A stretch of DNA of 64,000 nt from Clostridium sulfidigenes (GCF_000732635.1 NZ_JPMD01000001.1:186001-250000); one strand, 5' to 3'. Counted from the first letter of the stretch, positions 27,575 through 36,624 are shown. The notes: generated by a model not told the origin, from the sequence alone. Program-made: numbers and translations.

Positions 27575-28751
27575 TTCGTTTCTTTCACAAGAGGAAATAG
27601 ATGCCCTTCTAAATGGAGATGGTGGTTCTTCGGAAAATGAACCAGTTAATGAACCAGCTGAGGAATTATCAGATTTAGAAAAGGATTTATTGGGTGAAGT
27701 TGGAAATATATCTATGGGTACAGCGGCCACAGCACTTTCAGCTGTAGTTGGTAAACCTGTAAATATTACAACTCCAACTATAACTCTTAGTACATTAAAT
27801 AAGCTAAAAAAGAGCTTTAAAACACCTAATATAGTATTAGATGTTCAATTTGTCAGTGGAATAGTTGGAGGAAACCTATTTATTATAAATATTGAAGATT
27901 CGGCAGTTATTGCAAACTTAATGATGGGTGGAGATGGAGTTGTAGAGCCACCAAGTGAACTTTCTGAATTAGAAATAAGTGCTGTTCAGGAAGCTATGAA
28001 CCAAATGATAGGATCAGCAGCAACTTCTATGGCAACTATGTTTAGTAGAGAAGTAAATATATCACCTCCAATATCTTCTGTTTGTGATGAAAATTCAGAG
28101 GAGATATCTACAGACATATCTGCAGATGAAGAAATAGTGAATGTTTCCTTTAGAATGACCATAGGTGATCTAGTTGATAGTAATATTGTACAAATATTAC
28201 CAATTGCTACAGCAAAGAAAATTGTAAGTATTATGATGGGAACTGAGGAGAATGCACCAGCATTAGAATCTTCAAAGGCACAAAATGAAGTGAAAGTTGT
28301 AGCTGAACCTAAAGAAATTTCTATGAATAATGAAGATGTAGCCAGTGAGACAATTTCAAAAGATACTTATAGAAATGAAAATAATTACAGTGTTCAAGGT
28401 CAAGGAATTGTAGGAAATTATGAAGAACCTGTTAATGTGAAGCAAGCATCCTTTGGACAGCTAGAAGAAATTAGAGGTGCAGAAATGCCTAAAAATATAG
28501 ACTTGATATTAGATGTTCCATTAGAATTGTCAGTGGAGCTTGGTAGAACGAAGAAGAATATAAGAGATATTCTGGCTCTTACTAGAGGTTCTTTAATTGA
28601 ATTAAATAAGCTAGCAGAGGAACCAGTAGACATTTTTATCAACGGTAAACGAATTGCCCATGGTGAAGTAGTTGTAGTAGATGAAAACTTTGGTGTTAAA
28701 ATTACTGAAATTGCTAGTGGAGAAGATAGAGTAAAAAGTCTTTCTAAGTAA
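27564..28751 (+). CDS. fliY: FliY motor switch phosphatase (CheC-like plus FliN domain)
   Basis: The order is an N-terminal CheY-binding motif (LSQEEIDALLNGD), a CheC-like middle domain with two phosphatase motifs (LGEVGNISMGTAATALS near 50 and IQ/VQEAMNQMIGSAATSMA near 140), a variable acidic linker and a C-terminal FliN/SpoA domain (LDVPLELSVELGRTKK through NFGVKITEI). At 396 residues it matches Bacillus FliY, which both builds the C ring and dephosphorylates CheY. I use ATG 27564 (followed by a second ATG) after AGAGGAG. A terminator hairpin overlaps its last codons. Confidence 0.93.
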   Translation: MMDNSFLSQEEIDALLNGDGGSSENEPVNEPAEELSDLEKDLLGEVGNISMGTAATALSAVVGKPVNITTPTITLSTLNKLKKSFKTPNIVLDVQFVSGIVGGNLFIINIEDSAVIANLMMGGDGVVEPPSELSELEISAVQEAMNQMIGSAATSMATMFSREVNISPPISSVCDENSEEISTDISADEEIVNVSFRMTIGDLVDSNIVQILPIATAKKIVSIMMGTEENAPALESSKAQNEVKVVAEPKEISMNNEDVASETISKDTYRNENNYSVQGQGIVGNYEEPVNVKQASFGQLEEIRGAEMPKNIDLILDVPLELSVELGRTKKNIRDILALTRGSLIELNKLAEEPVDIFINGKRIAHGEVVVVDENFGVKITEIASGEDRVKSLSK

Positions 28752-28762
28752 AGACTTTTTTT
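28733..28762 (+). terminator. Intrinsic terminator overlapping the end of fliY
   Basis: AAAAAGTCTTT pairs perfectly with AAAGACTTTTT across a CTAAGT loop, and a T run follows. The stop codon of fliY lies inside the hairpin. A second inverted repeat (ATAGGGTT with AACCCTAT, near 28780-28815) follows before flgM. Together they separate the che/fliM/fliY operon from the late genes. Confidence 0.8.
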
Positions 28763-28812
28763 CTATTAATAAAAAATTAATAGGGTTGTAAAAATTTTAC
28801 TAAAAAACCCTA

Positions 28813-28839
28813 TAAACTTTGATTAAATAGATTCGAGTA
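28813..28839 (+). promoter_or_regulatory. Candidate sigma-28 promoter for flgM operon
   Basis: TAAA, 15 bases and TTCGAGTA give the spacing and the CGA-TA core of the sigma-28 consensus (TAAA-N15-GCCGATAA), five of eight in the -10 element. It lies 33 bases before the flgM ATG. A late promoter is expected for flgM, flgN, flgK and flgL. Confidence 0.5.
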
Positions 28840-28872
28840 TAAAGGTAGAGAGAAAAAGTTGGGAGTGAAAAC

Positions 28873-29160
28873 ATGAAAATTAATAATGGAAATATTCACG
28901 CTCTATATGTAAATAGCTATAAGACTAAAGAAAATATTAAAGCAGAAAATACTAAACCAGACAAGGATATGGTTAAGGATACTTGTCAGCTTTCAACTTT
29001 AGGAAAGAGCTTGAATAAATTAGCATTAGAAGAAGAAAGTGTTGGTATCAGTGATAAAGAAGTAGAAAAGATAAAAAGTAGAATTTCTAAAGGAACATAC
29101 ACTGTAGATTCACAGGTTTTGGCTAAAGCCATGATGGCATATGGGAAAGGTGGACAATAG
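28873..29160 (+). CDS. flgM: FlgM anti-sigma-28 factor
   Basis: FlgM holds sigma-28 until the hook is complete and is then exported. The 95-residue protein has the typical disordered N-terminus starting MKINN and a C-terminal sigma-binding half with VEKIKSRISKGTYTVDSQVLAKAMM. The gene starts the late operon right after a terminator and a sigma-28-like promoter, which would give the usual negative feedback. The stop codon is immediately followed by the flgN ATG with no gap. Confidence 0.9.
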   Translation: MKINNGNIHALYVNSYKTKENIKAENTKPDKDMVKDTCQLSTLGKSLNKLALEEESVGISDKEVEKIKSRISKGTYTVDSQVLAKAMMAYGKGGQ

Positions 29161-29571
29161 ATGAAAAACCAGCTTAAGGGAATATTAGAAGAAGAGTTAA
29201 AGGCAATAAAGGCTCTTATAGATATTTTAGAAGCTCAACATGAACTATTGGTTCTTCAAGATGTGTTTAAATTAGAAGCTATAACTAAAGATATAGATGA
29301 TTGTAGTAGAAACTTAGCAAGAGCTGAAGGTTTGAGAAGAAGCTTAATAGGAAAAGAATCTATTAAAAAAATAGTAGAAGAAGTAGATGGAAAGGAAATT
29401 ACTCATATATATGATGAAATGGTTAAAGCTATTAATGCTTTAGTGATTCAAAAGGAAACTAATGAACTACTAATAAAACAAAGTCTTAGCTACACAAATT
29501 CTATGTTAGCTATGATAAGTCCTAAAAAAGAGCCGGTAGTTTATAATGGATATGGAAAAATAAAGAGATAA
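29161..29571 (+). CDS. flgN: FlgN export chaperone for hook-associated proteins
   Basis: This 136-residue, almost wholly helical protein fits the FlgN family, which guards FlgK and FlgL before export. The N-terminus (LKGILEEELKAIKALIDILEAQHELL) and the coiled-coil body are typical, although the family is weakly conserved and position is much of the evidence. The ribosome site AAAGGTGG lies inside the end of flgM. flgK follows after ten bases, which supports the assignment. Confidence 0.85.
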   Translation: MKNQLKGILEEELKAIKALIDILEAQHELLVLQDVFKLEAITKDIDDCSRNLARAEGLRRSLIGKESIKKIVEEVDGKEITHIYDEMVKAINALVIQKETNELLIKQSLSYTNSMLAMISPKKEPVVYNGYGKIKR

Positions 29572-29581
29572 GGAGAAGATT

Positions 29582-31267
29582 ATGTCAGGATTATTTGCAA
29601 CATTAAATACATCAAAGGGTGGTATGTTTGCTCAGCAGCAATATATCAATGTAACTAGCCATAATATTTCAAATGCTAATACGCCAGGTTTTTCAAGACA
29701 ACATATTGTACTTCAAACAGCAAGACCTCAAACCATAGCAGGGGGCGTAGGACAAATTGGTACAGGTGTAACTGTAAGCTCTATTGAAAGAACAAGAAAT
29801 CAGTTTCTTGATTTTCAAATAAGAAAGGAAAGCTCTCTTCTTGGCAATTATGGTGTTAGACAAGACTACTTATCAGAAATTGAAGGTATCTTTAATGAAC
29901 CTTCTGATACAGGAATATCAGAGCTTATGTCAGAGTTTTTTGATGCATGGCAAACTCTTTCTAAGAATCCAGAAAAATCTGATGCTAGAACAGTAGTAGC
30001 CCAAAAGGCGAAAGCCTTAGCAGATGAACTAAATCATACTTATAAGAAGTTAAATGATACTAAGGATAATGCAGCTAAAGAGATACAAAGCAACCTTTTT
30101 GAAGTAAACACTATTCTTGATCAATTAAATTCTATAAATAAAGAAATAATAACTGTTACCATTGCAGGGAACAATCCTAATGACTTATTAGATAGCAGAG
30201 ATTTACTTTTAGATGAGTTAAGTACAAAATTTGGTATCGATACTAGAAATCAAATACTTAATGGAATTACTTGTAAGTCTGAAGATAATTTAAACATAAG
30301 TCTAATAAGGAATAAAGATTCAGATGAGATTAATAAATTTGCATATGTAAATAAACTAACAAAAAATCCAGATGGAAGTTATGATATAGAATACTATAAA
30401 AATGGAGATATGACTTCAGATAAAAATAAGGTTACTTTAACAGGAGTTACTCTTTCTGATGAGCAGTATGAAAATTTAAATAATGGAAGAGTTCTTGTTA
30501 CTAGTGAAGACGGAAGTGTAAATCTTACAGGTGGAGCATTAAATAATGATCAAATATTTAATCCATCCTCAGGAAGGATAGGTGGACTTCAATCAATTCA
30601 TGAAGATGCTGAAAGTTACATAGAACAAGCTAATACCTTAGCAAAGACTTTAGCATTCGCAGTAAATGCAATTCATACAGAGGGGATTCCAGCAGGGGAA
30701 ACAAAGTATGCCTTCTTTGTTAATTCAGGAAATAACCCTCTTGATTATGATGGTATTACAGCAGGAAATATCACAATGAATTCAGATATCCTAAAAAATG
30801 TTATGCTAATTCAGGCTGGAGCAAGTAAGGGTTCAGGTTCTACAGATGGAGATAGAGCACTAGCATTGGCTAGCCTAAGAGACTTTGGCCTTAATATAGA
30901 TAGTATTCAAAGTGGTGGAAAATATGAGGATTTTATAAAGGACCATTTTGAAACTGATACGGTTACAGGCAAAGTACCTAATGGAGTACCAAAGTTTAAA
31001 ACTATCGATGGAGGAGTTAAGGTAGAGGGATTCTTTAAGAATACTATAAATAAACTGGGAGTTCAGTCTGAGGAAGCTACAAGAATTGTCAAAAATCAAA
31101 ATACTTTATTAAAGGGACTTGTTGAAAGAAGACTTTCAACTTCAGGAGTATCCCTAGATGAGGAAGCAATAAACCTTGTACAATTCCAACATGCCTTCCA
31201 AGCTAATGCAAAGGTAATAACAACGGTAGATCAACTCCTTGATGTAGTAATTGGACTAGTTAGGTAG
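29582..31267 (+). CDS. flgK: FlgK hook-associated protein 1
   Basis: FlgK forms the first hook-filament junction ring. The N-terminal rod/hook motif (HNISNANTPGFSRQ near residue 28-41) and the C-terminal helical region (LDEEAINLVQFQHAFQANAKVI near 525-546) are both clear, with a long variable centre. The 561 residues are normal. It is exported through the flagellar type III apparatus and lacks a cleavable signal. The gene lies between flgN, its chaperone, and flgL. Confidence 0.95.
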   Translation: MSGLFATLNTSKGGMFAQQQYINVTSHNISNANTPGFSRQHIVLQTARPQTIAGGVGQIGTGVTVSSIERTRNQFLDFQIRKESSLLGNYGVRQDYLSEIEGIFNEPSDTGISELMSEFFDAWQTLSKNPEKSDARTVVAQKAKALADELNHTYKKLNDTKDNAAKEIQSNLFEVNTILDQLNSINKEIITVTIAGNNPNDLLDSRDLLLDELSTKFGIDTRNQILNGITCKSEDNLNISLIRNKDSDEINKFAYVNKLTKNPDGSYDIEYYKNGDMTSDKNKVTLTGVTLSDEQYENLNNGRVLVTSEDGSVNLTGGALNNDQIFNPSSGRIGGLQSIHEDAESYIEQANTLAKTLAFAVNAIHTEGIPAGETKYAFFVNSGNNPLDYDGITAGNITMNSDILKNVMLIQAGASKGSGSTDGDRALALASLRDFGLNIDSIQSGGKYEDFIKDHFETDTVTGKVPNGVPKFKTIDGGVKVEGFFKNTINKLGVQSEEATRIVKNQNTLLKGLVERRLSTSGVSLDEEAINLVQFQHAFQANAKVITTVDQLLDVVIGLVR

Positions 31268-31294
31268 AAATAGTGAAGATATAGAGGTGATAAA

Positions 31295-32266
31295 ATGAGA
31301 ATAACTCATGGTGTAATGGTTAGTGGCTTTTTAGGTGATATGAATACTAACTTAAATAGCTTAAATAAAATACAAAAGCAATTAAATACTGGTAAGGAGT
31401 TTTCAAAACCTTCCGATGACCCTTTTAAAGTAGCAAGGTCCATGCAGATGTATTCAGAAATAAATGCTAATAAACAATATAACACTAATATAAAGGATAC
31501 TATAAACTGGATGGATACCACAGACACAGCACTAAATAATGGTACTAAGTGTTTACAAAGAATAAGAGAACTTATGGTATCCGCAGGAAATGCTACCTAT
31601 GGTTCATCAGAACTAACTGCCATTAAAGAAGAGATAAATGAGAGAGTAGCAGAATTTGGACAAATCTTAAATACTAGCTTTGATGGAAAGTATATCTTTG
31701 GTGGTAAGGATGGAGCTTCGAAACCAGTAGAGGTAAATTTAGATGGTGTAACAGGTGAAAATTCCATAAGTATATCAGGAAATGAAGATATTATTAATAA
31801 ATCTCTAAAAGTAGAGATTTCTTCTGGGGTTACAGTGGATTATAATGTAAATGCTGTGGAAGTTTTAAAGTTTAAGGATAAAGATGGTAATGGAAATGTG
31901 GTAGATGGTGCCGGAGTACCAACAGGGGAAATGGATGTAATGAAGTTCTTTGATGACCTTCTAAATAACTTGAGTGATGTAAATGGTAAGTCTAAGGTTG
32001 TAGGAGAAAACTTGGATCAAATTGATAAGGTTATAGATAATATGCTTAGTGTAAGTGCTAAGGTTGGTACTGTGCAAAATAGGATGGAAAGTGCTAAGGA
32101 GCTAAATACAGCACAAAATGAAAACCTTACAGAAATACTATCTGGTAATGAAGATATAGACTTCATGGAAAAGAGTATGGAGATGGCTGTAGCAAGAACT
32201 ATCTATGTAGCATCGCTGCAAACTAGCTCCAAGGTTCTTCAGCCATCAATTCTGGACTTTTTATAA
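31295..32266 (+). CDS. flgL: FlgL hook-associated protein 3
   Basis: FlgL is the second junction protein between hook and filament. The N-terminus MRITHGVMVSGFLGDMNTN and LNTGKEFSKPSDDPFKVARSM resemble flagellin D0/D1, and the C-terminus (AVARTIYVASLQTSSKVLQPSIL, with the FL end) is typical. The 323 residues are normal. The gene is the last before a structured 210-bp spacer, then fliW. Confidence 0.93.
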   Translation: MRITHGVMVSGFLGDMNTNLNSLNKIQKQLNTGKEFSKPSDDPFKVARSMQMYSEINANKQYNTNIKDTINWMDTTDTALNNGTKCLQRIRELMVSAGNATYGSSELTAIKEEINERVAEFGQILNTSFDGKYIFGGKDGASKPVEVNLDGVTGENSISISGNEDIINKSLKVEISSGVTVDYNVNAVEVLKFKDKDGNGNVVDGAGVPTGEMDVMKFFDDLLNNLSDVNGKSKVVGENLDQIDKVIDNMLSVSAKVGTVQNRMESAKELNTAQNENLTEILSGNEDIDFMEKSMEMAVARTIYVASLQTSSKVLQPSILDFL

Positions 32267-32270
32267 AGAC

Positions 32271-32438
32271 TTGTAGGCTATGAAAGTTCTTTTCTATGAC
32301 CGGATAAGTGTATGAAGTATATTTTTAATTAAGTCTACGCTTTTGTGAAATTACCTACCCTCACTATTGGCCATCCTGGCTCAGTGTTCGACTCTTGCCG
32401 TCCGTGGCAAGAGTTACGGTAATTTCACAAGGCTACAA
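32271..32438. repeat. Structured intergenic element between flgL and fliW
   Basis: A 13-bp perfect stem (TTGTGAAATTACC at 32343-32355 with GGTAATTTCACAA at 32418-32430) encloses a GCCA/TGGC hairpin near 32370 and a nine-bp hairpin ACTCTTGCC-GTCCGT-GGCAAGAGT (32391-32414). TTGTAG (32271) and CTACAA (32433) could close an outer stem. The G+C content is visibly higher than the surroundings. No gene is encoded. It could be a structured RNA, a processing/termination element or a MITE relic. Confidence 0.6.
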
Positions 32439-32479
32439 CTAAGAGTTTCTAGAATCAAAAAAAGATAAGAGGTGTTATG

Positions 32480-32881
32480 ATGACTGCAGAGGAAAAAGAT
32501 AAGAATGTTATTACCTTTAATAATGGGTTGCCGGGGTTTGAGAGCTTAAAAACTTTTGTTCTTGAGGATATAGAAGGTTCAGAGCCTTTTAAGAACCTTA
32601 AGTCTACAGAGGATGAAAATATAGGCTTTGTAACTATAGTTCCCTTTGATTTTAAAGTGGATTATGAGGTTAAGTTAACGGAGGCTGTTATAAATTCCCT
32701 TAAGATAGAAGCTCCTGAAGATGTTTTGATTTTAAATACGGTTACTCTTAATAGTGATGCTAAGAAGATAACTACTAATTTAAAGGCTCCTATTATAATA
32801 AATTCAAAAAATAACTTAGGGTATCAAATGATTCTAGATAGGGAAAACTATAGCATTAAACATCCCTTAATAAAGGAGTGA
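32480..32881 (+). CDS. fliW: FliW flagellar assembly factor
   Basis: FliW binds flagellin and CsrA in turn: free FliW removes CsrA from the flagellin mRNA. The 133-residue protein has the family pattern [20 protein letters not shown] at the start and [15 protein letters not shown] in the middle, then [24 protein letters not shown]. Two consecutive ATG codons (32477 and 32480) are possible; AGAGGTG upstream is better spaced for the second. It precedes csrA by four bases, the usual partner arrangement. Confidence 0.92.
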   Translation: MTAEEKDKNVITFNNGLPGFESLKTFVLEDIEGSEPFKNLKSTEDENIGFVTIVPFDFKVDYEVKLTEAVINSLKIEAPEDVLILNTVTLNSDAKKITTNLKAPIIINSKNNLGYQMILDRENYSIKHPLIKE

Positions 32882-32885
32882 TAGT

Positions 32886-33101
32886 ATGCTAGTGGTAACA
32901 AGAAAACTAGGTGAAGGAATTAAAATTGGAGACGATGTAGAGATAACTATAGTTAAAATTGACGATAACTCTGTTAAGGTATCTATCAATGCACCTAAGG
33001 AAGTTAAAATATTAAGAAGTGAACTTTATAAAGAAGTAGGGGAAGAAAACATCAACGCTTCTAAAATAAACATGGAGCTATTACCAAAAATAAAAAAATA
33101 A
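32886..33101 (+). CDS. csrA: CsrA carbon storage/translational regulator
   Basis: CsrA is a small RNA-binding dimer that blocks ribosomes on target leaders. The 71-residue sequence has the N-terminal strand [17 protein letters not shown] with the RNA-contacting LVVTRK and the C-terminal [15 protein letters not shown] including the conserved VKILR region. Its probable main target is the flagellin leader at 36.7 kb, which has an ideal binding hairpin. The gene overlaps no other and is adjacent to fliW. Confidence 0.96.
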   Translation: MLVVTRKLGEGIKIGDDVEITIVKIDDNSVKVSINAPKEVKILRSELYKEVGEENINASKINMELLPKIKK

Positions 33102-33117
33102 TTTTATACATAACCCC

Positions 33118-33236
33118 CAAATAGTTAATTATTTTTAACTATTTGACTATGTAAATAGTTAGCTATATAAATATAAAACTATATAGCTATATAACTAGTT
33201 AACTATATAACTAGTTGTTGTCATAGTGCGGGGTTG
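33118..33236 (-). repeat. Dispersed repeat with TAGTTA-type tail, copy 2 (inverted)
   Basis: The minus strand of 33209-33228 reads CACTATGACAACAACTAGTT, identical to the core at 10733-10752, and on that strand is followed by units of TAGTTA and TATATAGTTAAC. At the far end lies a perfect 11-bp hairpin (CAAATAGTTAA and TTAACTATTTG, 33118-33145) that could terminate fliW-csrA. The repeat occupies the csrA-flaG spacer. Confidence 0.75.
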
Positions 33237-33322
33237 AGAGAGTTATATAAATATCAGGGAAGATAATTAATATAATTTACCGAAACATTTATTATAAAAT
33301 ATTATAATTTGGGGGAATTAAT

Positions 33323-33670
33323 ATGGAAGTAAGTAGAGTTAATGTTGGAAGAACCATGGAAGGTGTAACTCCAGCAAGAGAAGTTCAACATGTTTCAGAA
33401 AATAATGCAACGACACAGGAAGCTATAGATAAAAATCAAAATTATAAATTAGAAGAGATTCATAAGGCTGTTGATAAACTTAATAAATTTATGGAAGACG
33501 AAGATATCCATGCAGAGTATGAGGTACATGATAAATTTAATCAGATAATGATTAAAATAGTAGATAATAAAACAAAGGATGTATTACTTGAAGTACCACC
33601 AAAAAAAATCCTAGACATGGTTGCTAAAATGTGTGAAATGGTGGGGATACTTGTAGACAAAAAGGCCTAA
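33323..33670 (+). CDS. flaG: FlaG family protein
   Basis: FlaG proteins affect filament length and are found beside flagellin and fliD. The C-terminal half has the family core: LNKFMEDEDIHAEYEVHDKF, then IMIKIVDNKTKDVLLEVPPKKILDMVAKM. The N-terminus is variable. The 115 residues are typical. The ATG follows GGGGG. It starts a group with fliS and fliD that are spaced by only 12-16 bases. Confidence 0.9.
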   Translation: MEVSRVNVGRTMEGVTPAREVQHVSENNATTQEAIDKNQNYKLEEIHKAVDKLNKFMEDEDIHAEYEVHDKFNQIMIKIVDNKTKDVLLEVPPKKILDMVAKMCEMVGILVDKKA

Positions 33671-33685
33671 ACTGGAGGAGATAAA

Positions 33686-34075
33686 ATGTATAATGCAGGT
33701 GCTAATGCATATAACGCATACAAAAATAATAGTGTAAATTATGCTTCTAAGGAGCAATTACTTTTAATGCTTTTAGATGGAGCTGTAAAATTTGCTAAAA
33801 TTGCTAGACAAGCTATCTTAGATAAAGATGTAAAAAGTAGTCATGAAAATCTTGTTAAGACTCAAGATATATTTACAGAACTCATGATTACTTTAGATCA
33901 AAATGCTGGTGAATGGGCAGTGAATATGTATAAGATATATGAGTTTATAAAAGAAAGACTTTTCCAGGCAAACATTAAAAAGGATGTAAAAATTATAGAT
34001 GAAGTTATGCCTCTTATAGAAGAAGTACGAAACACATGGCAGGAGGCTTATGAAGTTTCAAAAGGAAAAAAGTAA
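33686..34075 (+). CDS. fliS: FliS flagellin export chaperone
   Basis: FliS binds the C-terminus of flagellin in the cytoplasm to prevent early polymerisation. The 129 residues are mainly helical with the characteristic start (ANAYNAYKNNSVNYASKEQLLLMLLDGAVKFA, where the LLxMLxDGA motif is diagnostic) and an acidic middle. It lies between flaG and fliD with AGGAGG ahead of the ATG. Confidence 0.95.
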   Translation: MYNAGANAYNAYKNNSVNYASKEQLLLMLLDGAVKFAKIARQAILDKDVKSSHENLVKTQDIFTELMITLDQNAGEWAVNMYKIYEFIKERLFQANIKKDVKIIDEVMPLIEEVRNTWQEAYEVSKGKK

Positions 34076-34087
34076 GGAGGAGTAAAT

Positions 34088-36163
34088 ATGAGAGTAACAG
34101 GACTTGGCACAGGATTAGATATGGACAAATTGGTAAAAGAAACCATGCAACCCTATAGAATTAAAATTCAGCAACAACAACAACAAAAGGAAATAGCTGA
34201 AATAAAACAGCAACTTTACAGAGATGTAATTAAGGAATCTAGGGAGCTTTACAATAAGTATTTTGATGTATCAAAAACAGATAGTTTATTATTGAGTAAA
34301 AACTGGTCATCAGTAAAATTTCAAACTTCTAATGAAAATGTGTTAACTGTAGCTGGTGGTAGTGATGTAAAATCAGGTAATTATACAGTAACAGGAAATA
34401 CAGCCACAGCAGCTAAGGCAATAGTGACAGAGGGATTAGATTCAGGTAATAGCCTTGTGATAAATGGAAAAGAATTTACCCTACAAGGAGATACAGCAAA
34501 AGCAAGGGCTGAAAACTTAAATAAAGAATTAAAAGCAGCAGGAATGAACGTATCTGTTAGGTATAGTGATTTTGCAGGAACGGAAGCTGGAAATCAAAGT
34601 GGATTTATCTTTGAATCTACAGTTTTAGGTAAGGATAGCACCTTTACAATAGGAGGGACAAGTTCATTAGTAGGCACTATAGTAGATGGAATAGATGCAA
34701 CAGCAGCAACTGTAACTGGATTTTCAGTAAGTGATTTTAAATATGACGCCAATAATACAATAACCTTAACTGTAGATGGTAAGCCGATTTCAATTGAAAT
34801 TAGTGGTGCAAGCATTAAAAAAGACGGCGCTGATGAAATTGATAATGAAAAATTAAAGACTGTTTTAAATGAGAAATTAAAGGCATATAAGTTAGCTGCA
34901 GAAGTTTCTGAAAATGGTGATATTACTTTTAGTAGTAAAGTATTAGGAAGTAAGGTTGAAAATTCTAACATGAAAATAAATGGTAGTGTTGGAGTTTTCA
35001 CAAAAGGAACAGATGCTACCTATACTACTAATACCCTAGATAAAAGCACAATAGATGGTAAAACAATTTCAATTAATGGTATGGCATTCAAGGTTGATTT
35101 TTCAGAAGCTGCTAAGAATGGAATATCAGAGCAAGAATATATAGACAACTTATTGGTGCAACAAAACGTAAATATGAAAGCTAAGATTGAGGGAAGTAAT
35201 ATAGTATTTACATCTAATATAGCTGGATCTAAAGGTAAAGCTGATATTGGAATATTAGATACTTCAACTGGGATAACAATGCAAACACAAGGTACAAATG
35301 GCGAAATAATAATAAAAGATGATAAAGGAGGAACATATACTTATACGGGTACGTCTAATACTGTAATTTTGGATGGAATGACCTTTAAATTTACAGGAGA
35401 AATACCAACAGAAGGTATAAGCGTAAATGGTAAAAGTGATGTAACGAAAATTAAGGATAAGCTTGTTGATTTCATAAATGATTACAATAAGCTTATAGAA
35501 AAGCTTAATACTTTAACTACAGAAAAACGAAATAAAAATTATATGCCGTTGACAGACGAACAAAAAAAAGAATTATCAGAAAGTGAAATAAAACTTTGGA
35601 ACGAAAAAGTTAGAAAAGGTCAGTTATATAAGGATTCAGACATATCAAGAATAGCAAATTCTATGAAAAGTTCTATGAGAGGCCTTGTAAATGGTGTAAA
35701 TGGTAGCATGGAAAAATTCGGTATTAAACCAGTATCGGATTATCAAGGAACTAAAAATGGAACTTTTAGCATAGATGAATTAAAACTTACAGAAGCTTTA
35801 GAGAATAGAACAGAAGATGTAATGAAGTTCTTTACAAGTACTCCTACTGAAGTAGAAGGATTGTCTGAACAAGAAAAATATAATAGTACAGGAGTTGCGG
35901 AAAGACTAAAGTCTATATTTTTTAATGAAACGGTAACTACAAATTCAGCATTAATTAAAAAAGCTGGGATAGAAGGTTCAGCATCCATAAGCAATAATGA
36001 ACTAACCAAATCTATTGAAAAGTATGACAGAAAAATGGTAGACATGGAGAAAGATTTCTCAAGACGAGAGCAACAATTATACTCTAAGTGGGCAACTATA
36101 GAAAGTATGATGAATAAATTAAACTCTCAACAAAGCTATTTAATATCTCAGCTAGGAATGTAA
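34088..36163 (+). CDS. fliD: FliD filament cap protein (HAP2)
   Basis: FliD forms the cap under which flagellin is inserted. The N-terminal domain starts MRVTGLGTGLDMDKLVKETM, followed by a Gln-rich coiled segment of six consecutive Gln encoded by CAA/CAG repeats. Long beta-rich variable repeats occupy roughly 95-460, and the C-terminal coiled coil (SIEKYDRKMVDMEKDFSRRE) ends the protein. At 691 residues it is longer than the common 450-550, owing to the expanded central region. AGGAGG precedes the ATG. Confidence 0.93.
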   Translation: MRVTGLGTGLDMDKLVKETMQPYRIKIQQQQQQKEIAEIKQQLYRDVIKESRELYNKYFDVSKTDSLLLSKNWSSVKFQTSNENVLTVAGGSDVKSGNYTVTGNTATAAKAIVTEGLDSGNSLVINGKEFTLQGDTAKARAENLNKELKAAGMNVSVRYSDFAGTEAGNQSGFIFESTVLGKDSTFTIGGTSSLVGTIVDGIDATAATVTGFSVSDFKYDANNTITLTVDGKPISIEISGASIKKDGADEIDNEKLKTVLNEKLKAYKLAAEVSENGDITFSSKVLGSKVENSNMKINGSVGVFTKGTDATYTTNTLDKSTIDGKTISINGMAFKVDFSEAAKNGISEQEYIDNLLVQQNVNMKAKIEGSNIVFTSNIAGSKGKADIGILDTSTGITMQTQGTNGEIIIKDDKGGTYTYTGTSNTVILDGMTFKFTGEIPTEGISVNGKSDVTKIKDKLVDFINDYNKLIEKLNTLTTEKRNKNYMPLTDEQKKELSESEIKLWNEKVRKGQLYKDSDISRIANSMKSSMRGLVNGVNGSMEKFGIKPVSDYQGTKNGTFSIDELKLTEALENRTEDVMKFFTSTPTEVEGLSEQEKYNSTGVAERLKSIFFNETVTTNSALIKKAGIEGSASISNNELTKSIEKYDRKMVDMEKDFSRREQQLYSKWATIESMMNKLNSQQSYLISQLGM

Positions 36164-36169
36164 TTTGTT

Positions 36170-36508
36170 ATGGAATTAAAAGAATTATTGTTAGAATACA
36201 AAAGCATCACTGAAGAATTCATAAAAGTAATGGGTGAAGGAAACTACGAACTTCATGGTGACAAACTTTTAAACAAAAGAGAAGCTATTTTGAATGAATT
36301 AAAGAATATGCATTTTGATAAAAGTGAATTTAAGAAAATTTCACAAGAAATTAATTTAATAGACATAGAAGAGAAAACTTCTAAATTACTTGATTCTGAG
36401 AGAAATAAAATTAAAGAAGAAATTTTTAACTTGAAAAATAATCGTAATGCAGCGAAAACTTACGGAGTTAACTTTAAAAATATTAATTTTATTAATAAAG
36501 AAGTATAA
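36170..36508 (+). CDS. FliT-like flagellar protein
   Basis: This 112-residue, highly charged helical protein follows fliD by six bases, the position of fliT in many Firmicutes, where FliT acts as an export chaperone for FliD. The sequence (ELLLEYKSITEEFIKVMGEG, then LNKREAILNELK) resembles that of small FliT-type proteins, but the family is poorly conserved, so the call rests largely on context. No strong ribosome site is visible; TAATTTGTT lies between the genes, so translation may be coupled to fliD. Confidence 0.6.
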   Translation: MELKELLLEYKSITEEFIKVMGEGNYELHGDKLLNKREAILNELKNMHFDKSEFKKISQEINLIDIEEKTSKLLDSERNKIKEEIFNLKNNRNAAKTYGVNFKNINFINKEV

Positions 36509-36597
36509 AGTAAAATTCAAAACTTTCGATAGAATAAGTATAGGGATTGAAACGTATAGAAATTAGAAAAATATTAATAAATAATATTTTAAGGGTA

Positions 36598-36624
36598 TAA
36601 AGTTATATGTGAACGGTCCGAATA
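36598..36624 (+). promoter_or_regulatory. Candidate sigma-28 promoter for flagellin
   Basis: TAAA at 36598, a 15-base spacer and TCCGAATA resemble the sigma-28 consensus TAAA-N15-GCCGATAA (five of eight in the -10). It lies about 115 bases before the flagellin ATG, leaving a structured leader with small hairpins (CTCTATATAGAG and TTACC-TAAA-GGTAA). Confidence 0.5.
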
